Shown here piece after piece: positions 50,654 to 61,452 of a DNA stretch of 64,000 bases. A program made the position numbers and the translations under genes. Each line of letters begins with the position of its first letter. Position 1 is the stretch's first letter. Origin of the DNA: Planobispora rosea (lineage in GTDB: Bacteria; Actinomycetota; Actinomycetes; Streptosporangiales; Streptosporangiaceae); assembly GCF_014648175.1 (NCBI RefSeq), contig NZ_BMQP01000048.1:1-64000 (forward strand), written 5' to 3'. Below the pieces are notes generated by a model, which saw nothing but the letters and a program-made list of their open reading frames with translations, was not told the DNA's origin and searched no databases.

Positions 50654-51018
50654 ACCACTCCCAGTGGAAGACCCGACGGACCAGGAGGCTCCTGGGGGAG
50701 ACGGTCGAGGAATCTCCCGCCTACGTGGAGGCCGGATACGCTCTGGCACTCGGGCAGGCCGTCTACGACCGCCGGACCGCTCTCGGTCTCTCCCAGACCG
50801 AGCTGGCCCGCCGGGCGGGCATGACCCAGCCGCAGATCTCCACCATCGAAGGCGGTGACTCCGTCCCCACCCTGGCCCTGCTGACCCGCCTCGCCGGGGC
50901 TCTGGACGCCTCCCTGAGCATCCGGCTGGACGACGGCGACGCGGCTTTCGTCTTCACCCCGCACCACCGTCCCCAGCCGGATGAGACATCCACCGGCGGC
51001 CACTCTTCGGCGGCCTGA
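50650..51018 (+). CDS. XRE-family antitoxin (HigA-like)
   Basis: 122 aa from ATG 50650, overlapping the toxin stop. An N-terminal extension with KTRRTRRLLGETVEESPAYVEAGYALALGQAVYDRR leads to a Cro/CI helix-turn-helix (ALGLSQTELARRAGMTQPQISTIEGGDSVPTLALLTRLAGALD, about 45-90). The order toxin-then-antitoxin and the XRE fold fit HigBA systems. It probably represses the promoter with the CTATA/TATAG inverted repeat. The pair sits in the convergent gap between SpoIIM-like and DUF58 genes, so it interrupts a conserved neighbourhood. Confidence 0.85.
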   Translation: MNHSQWKTRRTRRLLGETVEESPAYVEAGYALALGQAVYDRRTALGLSQTELARRAGMTQPQISTIEGGDSVPTLALLTRLAGALDASLSIRLDDGDAAFVFTPHHRPQPDETSTGGHSSAA

Positions 51019-51078
51019 GCCGTACGGCACCCTCCGCGCCGCCCGAGCTGTCCGCTCTGCGGAGTGGCCGCCGTACGG

Positions 51079-52400
51079 TCAGAGCCGGCCGGCGGCCTTC
51101 AGGGCCAGGTAGGCGTCGGCGAGGGCCGGGGCGAGCTGTTCCGGGAGGGCGTCGACGACCTCGACGCCGTGCTGCCGCAGCCGCGCCGTCATCCGCCGCC
51201 GCCCGCTCCGCAGGTACTCGGCGGCGGCCGCGTCGTAGACCTTCTCCGGCGTGTCCCTGCCCTCGGCCATGGCGGTGATCCGCGGGTCGGAGACCGCGGC
51301 GAGCAGCACCAGATGCCGGGAGGCGAGCTGCGGGAGCACCGGGAGCAGGCCCTCCTCCAGCGCCGCCGGGTTCAGGTCGGTGAGCACCACCACCAGGCAG
51401 CGGTGCGCCGCCCTGGCCAGGATCGCCGCGACCATGCCCTCGGCGTCGGCCTCGACCAGCTCCGCCTCGATCGGAGCCATGGCGTTCACCAGGACCGAGA
51501 GCAGCTCGGTCCGGGACGCGCCGGACACCCAGGCGCGGACGGTCCGGTCGTGGGCGAGGAAGTCCACCCGGTCCCCGGCCCGGGCCGCCAGCGCGGCCAG
51601 CAGCAGGGCCGCGTCCATCGACCAGTCGAGCCGCGGCCAGCCGGACGGGTCGCCGGAGGCCGGGTCCACCCCGACGCGCCCCGCCGAGGTGCGGCTGGTG
51701 TCGAGCACGATCAGCACGCGCCGGTCCCGCTCCGGACGCCAGGTCCGCACCACGACGTCGTGGCGCCTGGCCGTCGCCCGCCAGTCGATGGAGCGCACGT
51801 CGTCACCGGCCACGTACTCCCGCAGGGAGTCGAACTCGGTGCCCTGCCCCCGGATCAGGACGGGGTTGCGGCCCTCCAGCTCGCGCAGCCGGGAGAGCTT
51901 GGCGGGCAGGTGGGTCCGGCTCAGGAACGGCGGCAGCACCCGCACCGTCCACGGCACGGTGTGCGAGCCCTGCCGCGCGGCCAGGCCCAGCGGGCCCACC
52001 GAGCGGACGGTGACCGCGGCGGACTCCCGGTCGCCCCGCCGTGACGGGACCAGCGTGGTGACCACCCGGCGGCGCTCGCCGGCGGGAACGTCCAGGGCCT
52101 GGTGCCGGGGCTGCGCGCGGGCGCTGGGGGGCCAGGCGTCCCTGATGAGCCCGCGCACCCGCCGGCGTCCGGGGTTCGCCACGGTCAGCGTCACCCGCAC
52201 CGTGTCGCCGAGCCGTACCCTGTGCTCTCCCGAGCGCTCCAGCCGCAGCTCGCGGACGCTGCCGGCGAGCAGCAGGTCCACCACGACCAGCGCCGCCAGG
52301 ACCAGCAGCAGCCCGGCCACGGCGAGGCCCGGCCTGGGGGCGAACAGCACCACGATCGCGCTCAGGGCCGCCACCAGCCCCGTGCGTCCGGTGAGTGCCA

Positions 52401-52401
<1 letters not shown>
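51079..52401 (-). CDS. DUF58-family membrane protein with VWA-like domain
   Basis: 440 aa from ATG 52401, sharing one base with the MoxR stop (TGATG). Two spans near residues 8-50, then a beta-rich DUF58 region (RVRLGDTVRVTLTVANPG) and the hallmark GDDVRSIDWRATARRHDVVVRTWRPERDRRVLIVLDTSRTS (about 205-245), leading into a VWA-like fold. DUF58 proteins pair with MoxR AAA+ ATPases, which are thought to act as chaperones that load metal or assemble the VWA partner. Last gene of the reverse-strand MoxR operon. Confidence 0.9.
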
Positions 52402-53429
<1,028 letters not shown>

Positions 53430-53481
53430 GTTCACGGGGCCCCCACCCCGGCGGAACCGTACCCGACGATGGTGTGCTCGA

Positions 53482-54732
53482 TCACGAGTCTCGTACCTGC
53501 CTTTCGAGGATGTCGAGGTCTCCGGCCAGCGCCACGAGCCCCGCGTCGTCCAGGGGCGCCGCACCGTACAGTACGGCCCCCGCCTGCTGAGCATCTTGCC
53601 CCGTCCGCGTGGCGACGGCCGCCACGACCCCCGCGGGCGTGATCTCCCCCGCCAGCCCGAGGCGCGGCACGATCCGCTCCAGCGCCGCGGACCGCAGGGC
53701 CGCCGCCGCGCGGTCGCGGGCCTTGCGGGACCGGTAGAGGCGTCCCCGCCCCTCCGCGGTCTCGGACGCGCGCACGACGACCGGCAGCCGCTCGGCCACG
53801 ACCGGGCCGAGCCTGCGGCCCCGCCAGAGCGCCACCAGGAGGGCGGCGACCAGCAGGTGCAGGGCGGCCCAGCCGATCCCGGCGGGGAGCAGGTCCTGCA
53901 GGGACGCCCGCTCGCCGCTCCCCTGGATCTGCGGCACCGAGGGCACCAGCCAGACCACCACCGGGCGGCTCCCGGCCAGGTTCATGGCGAGGGCGGCGTC
54001 ACCGTCCCCGGCCAGCCGCCGGTTGGTCATGAACTCGCCGGAACCGAGGACGGTGACCGTCCTGCCGTCGGCGGTGCCGGAGATCAGGCTGCCGTTGTAG
54101 CAGCCGGTCCAGCCCTGGGGCGGGTTGTAGGAGATTCCGCCGATCATGGCGGTGCCCGCCTTCACGGCGGCCGGGATCCGGCATTCGGGGGCCCGCGACT
54201 TCACGTCCGTCAGCGCCCCGGCCGAGACGCCGGGGGCGAGCTCCTGCAGGGCCTGGGTCACGGGCTCGACGAGCAGCCGGTCGCCGGGCAGCGAGGCGAT
54301 CTCCCGCAGCAGGCTCTCCTCGGCGAGGAACTCGGTCCGGCCCACCAGCAGCAGCGAGCCGGGGACGGCCTGGGCGCGGGCTTCCCCGGCGGTGCGCGCG
54401 GGCCGTACGTCGACTCCCTGGTCACGCAGGAGCTGGACCAGGGCGTGCGCGCCGCCGGGGGTGGTGGCCTCGGGGTCGAGATAGCCGCCGGGGCGGGGCT
54501 GGGAGAGCAGGACGGTCGCCGTGGCGATCAGGATCATGGCTGCCAGGACGCCCAGCACCCCTCGCCAGCGCCGCCAGATGTCCGCCGTCCGCGGGGACGC
54601 GGGCCTGCTCGCCGCGGCGTCGCCGGCCGGCGGGACGGGGACGCCCGCCGCGGCGGGAGAGCCCGCGGCGCCGGTCGAGGAGGAGGGCGCGGCGCCGGTC
54701 GACGGGGACGGCGCGGGCGCGTCAGGGATCAC
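53482..54732 (-). CDS. DUF4350-family membrane protein
   Basis: 416 aa from ATG 54732, overlapping the upstream gene's stop (ATGA). A disordered Pro/Ala N-terminus (1-50) leads to one span (about 58-78), then an extracellular DUF4350 domain (about 80-280) with YLDPEATTPGGAHALVQLLRDQGVDVRPA and LLLVGRTEFLAEESL. A second span (about 290-310, GIGWAALHLLVAALLVALW) leads to a cytoplasmic tail. DUF4350 genes routinely sit between DUF4129 and MoxR genes in actinobacteria. The function is not established, but the set looks like a membrane complex. Confidence 0.82.
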   Translation of the reverse strand: MIPDAPAPSPSTGAAPSSSTGAAGSPAAAGVPVPPAGDAAASRPASPRTADIWRRWRGVLGVLAAMILIATATVLLSQPRPGGYLDPEATTPGGAHALVQLLRDQGVDVRPARTAGEARAQAVPGSLLLVGRTEFLAEESLLREIASLPGDRLLVEPVTQALQELAPGVSAGALTDVKSRAPECRIPAAVKAGTAMIGGISYNPPQGWTGCYNGSLISGTADGRTVTVLGSGEFMTNRRLAGDGDAALAMNLAGSRPVVVWLVPSVPQIQGSGERASLQDLLPAGIGWAALHLLVAALLVALWRGRRLGPVVAERLPVVVRASETAEGRGRLYRSRKARDRAAAALRSAALERIVPRLGLAGEITPAGVVAAVATRTGQDAQQAGAVLYGAAPLDDAGLVALAGDLDILERQVRDS

Positions 54733-55358
54733 GCGGGTCCTCCCGCCGGCACGGGCCTGGCCTGGCGGAGGCGTTCGTCGAGGCCGGCCAGGTGCCGGTA
54801 GCCCTCGGCGGTGCCCGGCAGATCGCCGTAGGTGACGTCGTCGAAGAGCCGGGCTCCCCGCAGCAGCTCACCGGCGAACACGGGCAGCGCCCGGCCGGCC
54901 TCGGCCGCCAGCTCGTCCGCGGTACGGCCGGGCGCCTGCTCGACGACGGCACGGTCCTCCAGGTCGCGGGCGATCGCCCGCAGGCGCTCCCTGATCGCCT
55001 CCGCCCACTCCTGCCGCGCGGCGTGGGCCTCGGCGGCGGCGCGGTGCTCGGCCGCCGTGCGGACCCGCGCGCCGAACAGCTCGCCGGCCCGTCCGCCCGC
55101 GCGTGTGCGGGTGGCCCTGCGCGCCATCACCAGGACGGGTACGGCCACGCCGATGATGAGCAGCACCAGCAGGAGGACCGAGAACCACCCGCCGGGCAGC
55201 CCGGAGGCGGCGTCGATCAGGTCGTTCAGCCAGTCACGGGCACTCTGGAGGAGCCGGTCCCACCACGACTCCTTCGGGTAGATCGGCTTGGCCAGCTCGC
55301 GGACCGCCGCCTCCCGGGCGGCGTCCCGGGCGATGTCGACCGGAACGTCGGAGATCAC
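54729..55358 (-). CDS. DUF4129-family membrane protein
   Basis: 209 aa from GTG 55358, overlapping the upstream stop (GTGA). An N-terminal periplasmic/amphipathic part contains AKPIYPKESWWDRLLQSARDWLNDLIDAASGLPGG. One span at about 62-82 (WFSVLLLVLLIIGVAVPVLVMA) leads to a cytoplasmic helical DUF4129 domain with EHRAAAEAHAARQEWAEAIRERLRAIARDLEDRAVV and PGRTADELAAEAGRALP. DUF4129 domains occur alone or fused to transglutaminase-like proteins in MoxR operons. It is translationally coupled on both sides. Confidence 0.82.
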   Translation of the reverse strand: MISDVPVDIARDAAREAAVRELAKPIYPKESWWDRLLQSARDWLNDLIDAASGLPGGWFSVLLLVLLIIGVAVPVLVMARRATRTRAGGRAGELFGARVRTAAEHRAAAEAHAARQEWAEAIRERLRAIARDLEDRAVVEQAPGRTADELAAEAGRALPVFAGELLRGARLFDDVTYGDLPGTAEGYRHLAGLDERLRQARPVPAGGPA

Positions 55359-56770
55359 TGGGGCCAGGCTCCGGGGCCGTGGGGCGGGTGGCCGTAGCCG
55401 TGGGGGTGACCGCCCGCGGCGTGGGAGGGGTGCCACAGGTCTTCGGGGGCCGCGCCGTGGACGCCGCGCTGGCGGTCCGTGGCGGCCGTCTGGAGCGCGA
55501 GGTCGAACGCCTCGGCGCGCATCCGGCGGTCGGTGTAGAGCAGCGCGTTGACGGCGGCGGAGAAGGGATTGGTGATCGTCCCGGCGATGATGCTGCCCAG
55601 CGCGCCCACGATGAGGGAGACCGTGAGCCCCGCCTGGAGCTCCGCGAGGTCGGTGGGCTCGGTCAGGCCGCCCAGGAGGGTGAACGGGACGGCCACGGCG
55701 GTGCCGACCAGCCAGACGATGATCGCGGTGAGGAGCAGGATGCCGAAGACCCGCCAGAAGTCGCCCTTGACCAGCCGGAACGACCTGCCGATGGCGGTGA
55801 ACACGCCGGCCCGCTCCAGCACGATCACCGGCCCGGCGAGGCTGAGCTTGGTGTAGAGGAACACCGCGCCGGCGATGCCGCCGATGACGAGGACGAAGCC
55901 CGCCACGGCGACGAGTCCGCCGGGCGCGCCGGCCACGCCGAGGAGCACGACCAGGAGGATCGCGACGATCATGAAGCCGAAGACCATGACCGCCTGGAGC
56001 AGCGCCAGGCCCAGCAGCGGGAGGACGCGGCTCGCGGTGCGCCGCCACGCCTCCCCGATGGAGATGGACTCGCCGAACACGGCCCGGCCCAGCACGCTGG
56101 TCAGCATGCCGCTCAGCACCACGATCGAGATCATCTGGAAGACGGCGGCGACCATGGTTCCCGCGAGGAAGCCGCCGAGGGCCCCGAAGAGCTCCGAGGG
56201 GTCGTCCACGGCGGTCGGCGACACGGCGACGTCCACGAACGCGCCGAGGGCCGGGATCTGGACGAGCAGCGTGACGACCTGGGTCACCAGGGTCACCAGC
56301 GCCGCCAGGCCGAGGGTGGCCGCGGGGTTGCTCCGGATGAACTGGACCGCGCCGTTGTAGATGTCACCCAGGTTGAGCGGCCGCAGGGGGATGATGCCGG
56401 GCTTGAGCACGGGCGGGCCGCCGTAGGCCGGGGCCCCGTAGCCGTACGGGCCGGGCTGCCCGTAGGGACCGGGCTGGCCGCCGTAGGGACCGGGCTGGCC
56501 GTAGGGACCGGGCTGGCCGCCGTAGGGCTGCTGGCCGTAGGGACCGGGCTGCTGGCCGTAGGGATCGGACGGCGCGCCGTACGGACCGGGCTGGCCGCCG
56601 TAGCCCGGCTGGCCGCCGTAGGGCTGCTGGCCGTACGGCTGCTGGGGAGATCCGGGAGGGGGCGCTCCTGCGGAGCCGGGCGTGGCCCATGAAGCCGGTC
56701 CGCCGTGCGACGGAGGCTGATCGGACGCCCAGCCGGGTGTGTCGGGGCTGGAACCGTGGCCGTCTGACAT
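55355..56770 (-). CDS. Membrane protein with GPYGQ-repeat N-terminus (GDPD membrane-domain-like)
   Basis: 471 aa. The first ~135 residues are disordered Gly/Pro/Tyr/Gln repeats (YGGQPGPYGQPGPYGGQPG and relatives). Six to seven spans follow, starting after LNLGDIYNGAVQFIRSNPAATLGLAALVTLVTQVV. The middle motif GPVIVLERAGVFTAIGRSFRLVKGDFWRVFGILLLTAIIVWLVG is characteristic of the 'glycerophosphoryl diester phosphodiesterase membrane domain' family; no phosphodiesterase domain is present. First gene of the DUF4129-DUF4350-MoxR-DUF58 operon, with coupled starts throughout, so it is probably part of the same assembly. Confidence 0.8.
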   Translation of the reverse strand: MSDGHGSSPDTPGWASDQPPSHGGPASWATPGSAGAPPPGSPQQPYGQQPYGGQPGYGGQPGPYGAPSDPYGQQPGPYGQQPYGGQPGPYGQPGPYGGQPGPYGQPGPYGYGAPAYGGPPVLKPGIIPLRPLNLGDIYNGAVQFIRSNPAATLGLAALVTLVTQVVTLLVQIPALGAFVDVAVSPTAVDDPSELFGALGGFLAGTMVAAVFQMISIVVLSGMLTSVLGRAVFGESISIGEAWRRTASRVLPLLGLALLQAVMVFGFMIVAILLVVLLGVAGAPGGLVAVAGFVLVIGGIAGAVFLYTKLSLAGPVIVLERAGVFTAIGRSFRLVKGDFWRVFGILLLTAIIVWLVGTAVAVPFTLLGGLTEPTDLAELQAGLTVSLIVGALGSIIAGTITNPFSAAVNALLYTDRRMRAEAFDLALQTAATDRQRGVHGAAPEDLWHPSHAAGGHPHGYGHPPHGPGAWPQ

Positions 56771-57111
56771 ATCCCAATCCTGGCATGAGAGCGCGCGGAT
56801 CGGGCTGTTCGGGGAGGCATGTCAGGGTTCCAAGCGCGGGGACGGATGGAAAGCCCCGGTGGGGATGGCCGGGATACCGCTGTTTACCGCAGACTGTGAC
56901 GGTGGCCACCTTCGGCCCGGCGCCCGGTCCGCCGCGGCCGGAAGCGGCCATTCGGGGGCGTCGCCGCATGTTTCACGGCGCGCGGGCCTAAAATTCGGCA
57001 CCCGAGCGCCGATCACAGGAGTGTGTCATCCGGTGGTCGAGCAAGGGTAACCTTCAGTAATCATGCGGTTTGCCGTGAAAATCCCTAGCTGCGTAAAACG
57101 AATGAGGGGCC
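56771..57111. promoter_or_regulatory. Divergent promoter region upstream of mtrA
   Basis: 341 bp. For mtrA, TGTCAT (57024-57029) and TAACCT (57048-57053) are 18 bp apart, giving a ~50-base leader with GAGGGG before the ATG. On the other strand CAGGAT lies about 7 bp before ATG 56770 and may serve the MoxR operon. The rest shows no gene or other clear element. Confidence 0.45.
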
Positions 57112-57789
57112 ATGAAAGGACGCGTGCTGGTCGTCGATGACGACGCCGCTCTCGCCGAGATGCTCGGCATCGTGCTGCGCGGAGAGGGCTTCGAACCTTC
57201 CTTCGTGTCCGACGGGGACAAGGCGCTCGACGCGTTCCGCGACACCCGGCCGGACCTGGTCCTGCTCGATCTGATGCTGCCCGGCGCCGACGGCATCGAC
57301 GTGTGCCGCAGGATCCGCGCCGAGTCCGGCGTCCCCATCGTGATGCTGACCGCCAAGAGCGACACCATCGACGTGGTGCTCGGCCTGGAGTCCGGGGCCG
57401 ACGACTACATCGTCAAGCCGTTCAAGCCGAAGGAGCTCGTGGCCCGGGTCCGCGCGCGGCTGCGCCGTACCGACGAGCCGACGCCCGAGATCCTGCAGAT
57501 CGGCGACATCACCATCGACGTCGCCGGGCACTCGGTCAAGCGCGGCGAGGAGACCATCAACCTCACCCCGCTGGAGTTCGACCTGCTGGTGGCGCTCGCG
57601 CGCAAGCCCCGCCAGGTCTTCACCCGCGAGGTCCTGCTGGAGCAGGTCTGGGGCTACCGGCACGCGGCCGACACGCGCCTGGTCAACGTGCACGTCCAGC
57701 GGCTCCGCGCCAAGATCGAGAAGGACCCGGAGCACCCGGAGATCGTGGTGACGGTCCGCGGTGTGGGCTACAAGGCCGGACCGGCCTGA
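57112..57789 (+). CDS. mtrA: Response regulator MtrA
   Basis: 225 aa. The receiver domain (1-118) has the acidic VVDDDAAL, phospho-acceptor Asp53 (LVLLDLMLPGADG) and KPFKPKEL. The OmpR/PhoB winged helix (about 130-222) has LTPLEFDLLVALARKPRQVFTREVLLEQVWGYRHAADTRLVNVHVQRLRAKIE. MtrA controls cell-division, envelope and, in Streptomyces, developmental and antibiotic genes. The downstream mtrB-lpqB order fixes its identity. Start is ATG with GAGGGG. Confidence 0.97.
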   Translation: MKGRVLVVDDDAALAEMLGIVLRGEGFEPSFVSDGDKALDAFRDTRPDLVLLDLMLPGADGIDVCRRIRAESGVPIVMLTAKSDTIDVVLGLESGADDYIVKPFKPKELVARVRARLRRTDEPTPEILQIGDITIDVAGHSVKRGEETINLTPLEFDLLVALARKPRQVFTREVLLEQVWGYRHAADTRLVNVHVQRLRAKIEKDPEHPEIVVTVRGVGYKAGPA

Positions 57790-57827
57790 GCCGTCCGTCT
57801 CCCCCCGGAAACCCCCCGGAAACCGAC

Positions 57828-59567
57828 ATGCCTCCTGCGAAGCAGCGCCGTCGTACCCCGCGCCAGCTGGTGCGGGGAGTACGGCGACGGACCCGGCGCG
57901 CGGCCGGTCGGTTGCGCCGGGCCTTCTGGCGTTCCCTCCAGCTCCGCGTGGTCACCAGCACGATGGTCGTCTCCATGGCGGTGGTCGCGGTGCTGGGCGT
58001 CTTCCTCGACCAGCAGATCAACACGTCCGTGCTCAACGCCCGGCTGCGCGCCGCGATGAGCGAGGCGCAGGCCGACCGCATCGCGGTGCTCGGCTTCCTG
58101 AGCCAGCCGGCCGGCGAGCCCGCCAAGCAGTCCGGTGACGCCGGCAAGTCCCTGCAGAGCGGCGGGGACAGCCCGCTCAGCCAGGCGACCACGGCCCTGG
58201 CGAACCGGGCGGGTTCCGCCAGCCGCTACTCGGTGATCATCTGTAACCGGAAGCTGCCGGGCGCCTGCTTCGGCACCACGAACATCGACGAGCGCGCCGT
58301 GACGGACAAGATGCGCGCCGACGTGGTGAAGCAGGAACCGGGAAAGAACAGCCTCTGGTACGGCGACCTCCACTACAAGGGCGGCTCCGAGCCGATCCCG
58401 GGGCTGGTGCTCGGCGCGCGCCTGGACACCACCGGCGCCCCCCAGGTCCACAACGAGTACGAGATCTACCACCTGATCCCGCTGAACGAGGAGGAGAAGA
58501 CCCTCAACGCCGTCCGGCAGATGCTCGTGGTCGTCGGCGTCGCCCTGGTGCTGCTGCTCGCCGCGATCGCCTCGCTGGTCACCCGCCAGGTGGTCACCCC
58601 GGTACGGCTGACGCGGCAGGCCGCCGAGCGGCTGGCCGCCGGGCGGCTGGACGAGCGGCTCAAGGTGCGCGGCGAGGACGACCTCGCCCGCCTGGCCGCC
58701 TCCTTCAACGAGATGGCCGCCAACCTGGCACTGAAGATCCACCAACTGGAGGAGCTCTCCCAGGTCCAGCGGCAGTTCGTCTCCGACGTCTCGCACGAGC
58801 TGCGCACCCCCCTGACCACCGTCCGGATGGCCGCCGACCTGCTCTACGACGCCCGCGAGGACTTCGACCCGATGGCCGCGCGTTCGGCGGAGCTGATGCA
58901 GAACCAGTTGGAGAGGTTCGAGTCGATGCTCGCCGACCTGCTGGAGATCAGCCGCTACGACGCGGGCGCCGCGACGCTCGACATCGACTCGGTCGACATC
59001 AGGGACGTGGTGCTGCGCGCCGTCGCCGACTCGGAGGCGCTGGCCGAGCGCCACTCCACCCGCTTCGACCTGCGCCTGCCGGGCGAGCCCTGCATGGCGG
59101 AGGTAGACAGCCGCCGGGTCGAGCGCATCCTGCGCAACCTGCTGTTCAACGCGATCGAGCACGGTGAGGGGCGGGACATCGTGGTCTCGGTCGGCGCGGA
59201 CCGGGACGCCGTGGCGGTGGCCGTACGGGATCACGGGGTGGGCCTGAAGCCGGGTGAGGAGAACATGGTCTTCGACCGGTTCTGGCGGGCCGACCCGTCC
59301 CGGGCGCGGACCATCGGCGGGACCGGCCTCGGCCTGGCCATCTCCCGCGAGGACGCGATGCTGCACGGCGGCTGGCTCCAGGCGTGGGGGATGCCCGGCG
59401 AGGGGTCGCAGTTCCGGCTCTCGCTGCCCCGGGTGGCCGGGGCGGAGCTGCGCGGCTCGCCGCTGCCGCTGGTCCCGCCGGAGGTGGAGATGCGGCGGAC
59501 GTGGAGGGGGCAGATGACGCCGGTGCTGACACCGGCGGCGGTCGACGGGGGACACGATGCGGACTAG
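57828..59567 (+). CDS. mtrB: Sensor histidine kinase MtrB
   Basis: 579 aa from ATG 57828, 38 bp after mtrA. A very basic N-terminus (1-38), span 1 (about 42-65), an extracellular sensor region (about 66-222), span 2 (about 223-247), HAMP, then the DHp helix QRQFVSDVSHELRTPLTTVRMAADLLYD with phospho-acceptor His323. The ATPase domain has LRNLLFNAIEHGEGRD, VRDHGVGLKPGEENMVFDRFWRAD and GGTGLGLAIS. The C-terminal end overlaps lpqB by 11 bp. It phosphorylates MtrA; its sensor part is associated with septum and peptidoglycan signals. Confidence 0.97.
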   Translation: MPPAKQRRRTPRQLVRGVRRRTRRAAGRLRRAFWRSLQLRVVTSTMVVSMAVVAVLGVFLDQQINTSVLNARLRAAMSEAQADRIAVLGFLSQPAGEPAKQSGDAGKSLQSGGDSPLSQATTALANRAGSASRYSVIICNRKLPGACFGTTNIDERAVTDKMRADVVKQEPGKNSLWYGDLHYKGGSEPIPGLVLGARLDTTGAPQVHNEYEIYHLIPLNEEEKTLNAVRQMLVVVGVALVLLLAAIASLVTRQVVTPVRLTRQAAERLAAGRLDERLKVRGEDDLARLAASFNEMAANLALKIHQLEELSQVQRQFVSDVSHELRTPLTTVRMAADLLYDAREDFDPMAARSAELMQNQLERFESMLADLLEISRYDAGAATLDIDSVDIRDVVLRAVADSEALAERHSTRFDLRLPGEPCMAEVDSRRVERILRNLLFNAIEHGEGRDIVVSVGADRDAVAVAVRDHGVGLKPGEENMVFDRFWRADPSRARTIGGTGLGLAISREDAMLHGGWLQAWGMPGEGSQFRLSLPRVAGAELRGSPLPLVPPEVEMRRTWRGQMTPVLTPAAVDGGHDAD

Positions 59568-61368
59568 GACGGTGCGGAGCGTGCGGGCCGCGGGCCTGGC
59601 CCTCGCGCTGGTCTGCGGGGGTACGGCCTGCTCGGTCATCCCGACCGGGGCCAGCCGGGCGGTGACGGTGGACGACGTGGGCAGGGAGGACCCGCTCGAC
59701 CCGCCGTACGCCCGCGTGATCGCCATGCCGCCGAACCCCGACTGGCGTCCCGAGCAGGTCGTCATGGGCTTCCAGGCCGCGATGGCGAGCGTCGACGACC
59801 CCTCGTACGCGGTCGCGCGCCAGTACCTCACCGGCGCCTACGCCAAGGAGTGGAACCCCGACAGCGGCGTGACGGTCTACCAGCCGAGCACGACCGGCGA
59901 CGACGGGGGCGACGACGTGGACGACGGCGACACGGAGGCCCGGATCACGCTCAAGGGCACCGTGGTCGCGACGATCAAGGACCGGGGTCTGTACCGGCCG
60001 AGCGACGGCCCGCTGGACGAGCCCTTCACCCTCGTCAAGGAGGAGGGGAAGGGATGGCGGATCAGCGCGGGCCCGGACGGGCTCCTGCTGTCGGAGCCCG
60101 ACGTCAAGCGCGCCTACCGCCTGGTGGACCTGTACTTCCTGGACTCCAGGCGTGAGGGCCTGGTGATCGAGCAGGTCCAGGTCCCCCTCAACCCGGCCTC
60201 CACCTTCGCCAAGGCGGTCGTCGAGCGGCTGCTCGAAGGCCCGAGCGCCTCGCTGCAGGGCGCCGTCCGCACCGCCTTCGCGGACGGCACCCGCCTCATC
60301 GACGTGACCACCGTGGACAACCGCGTCGTCGTCAACCTGACCAAGGGCGTCTCCTCCGACAACGTGGCCGCGATGTCCGCCCAGCTCGCGGGGACGCTCT
60401 CCGGGATCGCCGGCGGGTCGAGCTTCGAGGTGCGGATCCACGGCGAGCCGTACTACTCCTCCGACCGTCCGCTGGGGATCGACGCCCAGCAGCAGCTGAA
60501 GTTCGACCCGTGGATGGCCCCGGGCAACATCCGCCCGTTCTATCTCCAGGACGGCCTCCTGCGGCAGCTGGGCAAGGACAACGTCGGCGTGGCGGTGCCC
60601 GGCGAGGCGGGCGGGAAGAACGGCTCGTTCACCCACCCGGCCGTCAGCGGGCACAACCTCCGGCAGGTGGCGGCGCTGTCCGAGAACCGCGACGGCATCT
60701 CCGTCGCCCCGCTGCTCCCCGACGGCAAGTGGACGCAGTGGGTCACGGGCAAGGACCTCACCCCGCCCTCCTGGGACCGCTACCACTCGATGTGGACCGT
60801 GAGCCGGCCCTCCCCCCAGACCTCGGTGGTGCTGCGGCACTACTACGACGAGGCCAAGCACGAGGTCAAGCAGTTCCGGGTGGCCGCCGCCGAACTGAAC
60901 ACGGTCGACGTCACCGCGCTCAAGGTCGCCCGGGACGGCGTGCACGTCGCGGTGGCGACCCGGAACGCGCAGGGCGACGAGGAAGTCAAGATCGGCACCG
61001 TCATCGGCGCGGGGGCCGACAGCCGCATCGACAACCTGCAGACGGTGGTCCACCCCGAGGACAAGCGGACGATCACGGACATCGCCTGGAAGGACGGGAA
61101 GACCCTCTACGTCCTCACCGGCAAGTCCGAGCTCCTGGAGGCCTCGCTGACCGCCGCGCCGGCGTCCCAGGTCGCCTACCCCCGGTTGCAGAGCATCACC
61201 GCCCTGGACGACTACCTGCTCGCCGGGGCCAAGGACGACGAGGACAACCAGCAGGTCCTCTACTGGAACGCGACCGCCGCCAAGTGGGAGCCCTGGATCA
61301 GGGACGAGAGCGGCGCCGTCGCCTTCACCGCCGGCGGTCCGTCCTTCCCCGTCTTCCCCCTGGGCTGA
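59557..61368 (+). CDS. lpqB: Lipoprotein LpqB
   Basis: 603 aa. The signal peptide ends in the lipobox region LVCGGTAC with lipidated Cys25. A GerMN domain lies at about 195-310 (LYFLDSRREGLVIEQVQVPLNPASTFAKAVVERLLEGPS, and HGEPYYSSDRPLGIDAQQQLKFDPW after it), and the C-terminal half is a beta-propeller-like LpqB domain. In mycobacteria and Streptomyces LpqB binds the MtrB sensor domain and tunes MtrAB signalling. The start overlaps mtrB, and a 10-bp hairpin follows the stop. Confidence 0.96.
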   Translation: MRTRTVRSVRAAGLALALVCGGTACSVIPTGASRAVTVDDVGREDPLDPPYARVIAMPPNPDWRPEQVVMGFQAAMASVDDPSYAVARQYLTGAYAKEWNPDSGVTVYQPSTTGDDGGDDVDDGDTEARITLKGTVVATIKDRGLYRPSDGPLDEPFTLVKEEGKGWRISAGPDGLLLSEPDVKRAYRLVDLYFLDSRREGLVIEQVQVPLNPASTFAKAVVERLLEGPSASLQGAVRTAFADGTRLIDVTTVDNRVVVNLTKGVSSDNVAAMSAQLAGTLSGIAGGSSFEVRIHGEPYYSSDRPLGIDAQQQLKFDPWMAPGNIRPFYLQDGLLRQLGKDNVGVAVPGEAGGKNGSFTHPAVSGHNLRQVAALSENRDGISVAPLLPDGKWTQWVTGKDLTPPSWDRYHSMWTVSRPSPQTSVVLRHYYDEAKHEVKQFRVAAAELNTVDVTALKVARDGVHVAVATRNAQGDEEVKIGTVIGAGADSRIDNLQTVVHPEDKRTITDIAWKDGKTLYVLTGKSELLEASLTAAPASQVAYPRLQSITALDDYLLAGAKDDEDNQQVLYWNATAAKWEPWIRDESGAVAFTAGGPSFPVFPLG

Positions 61369-61374
61369 GGGGAA

Positions 61375-61399
61375 CCGGATCCCGCCCGGCGGGATCCGG
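61375..61399 (+). terminator. Hairpin after lpqB
   Basis: CCGGATCCCG and CGGGATCCGG form a perfect 10-bp stem around CCCGG, 6 bp after the stop codon; no U-run. Confidence 0.6.
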
Positions 61400-61452
61400 C
61401 GGCCGGCCCTCGGGTTCCCGGGATTGTCGGTGGTACCTGGCATTTTGGATTT

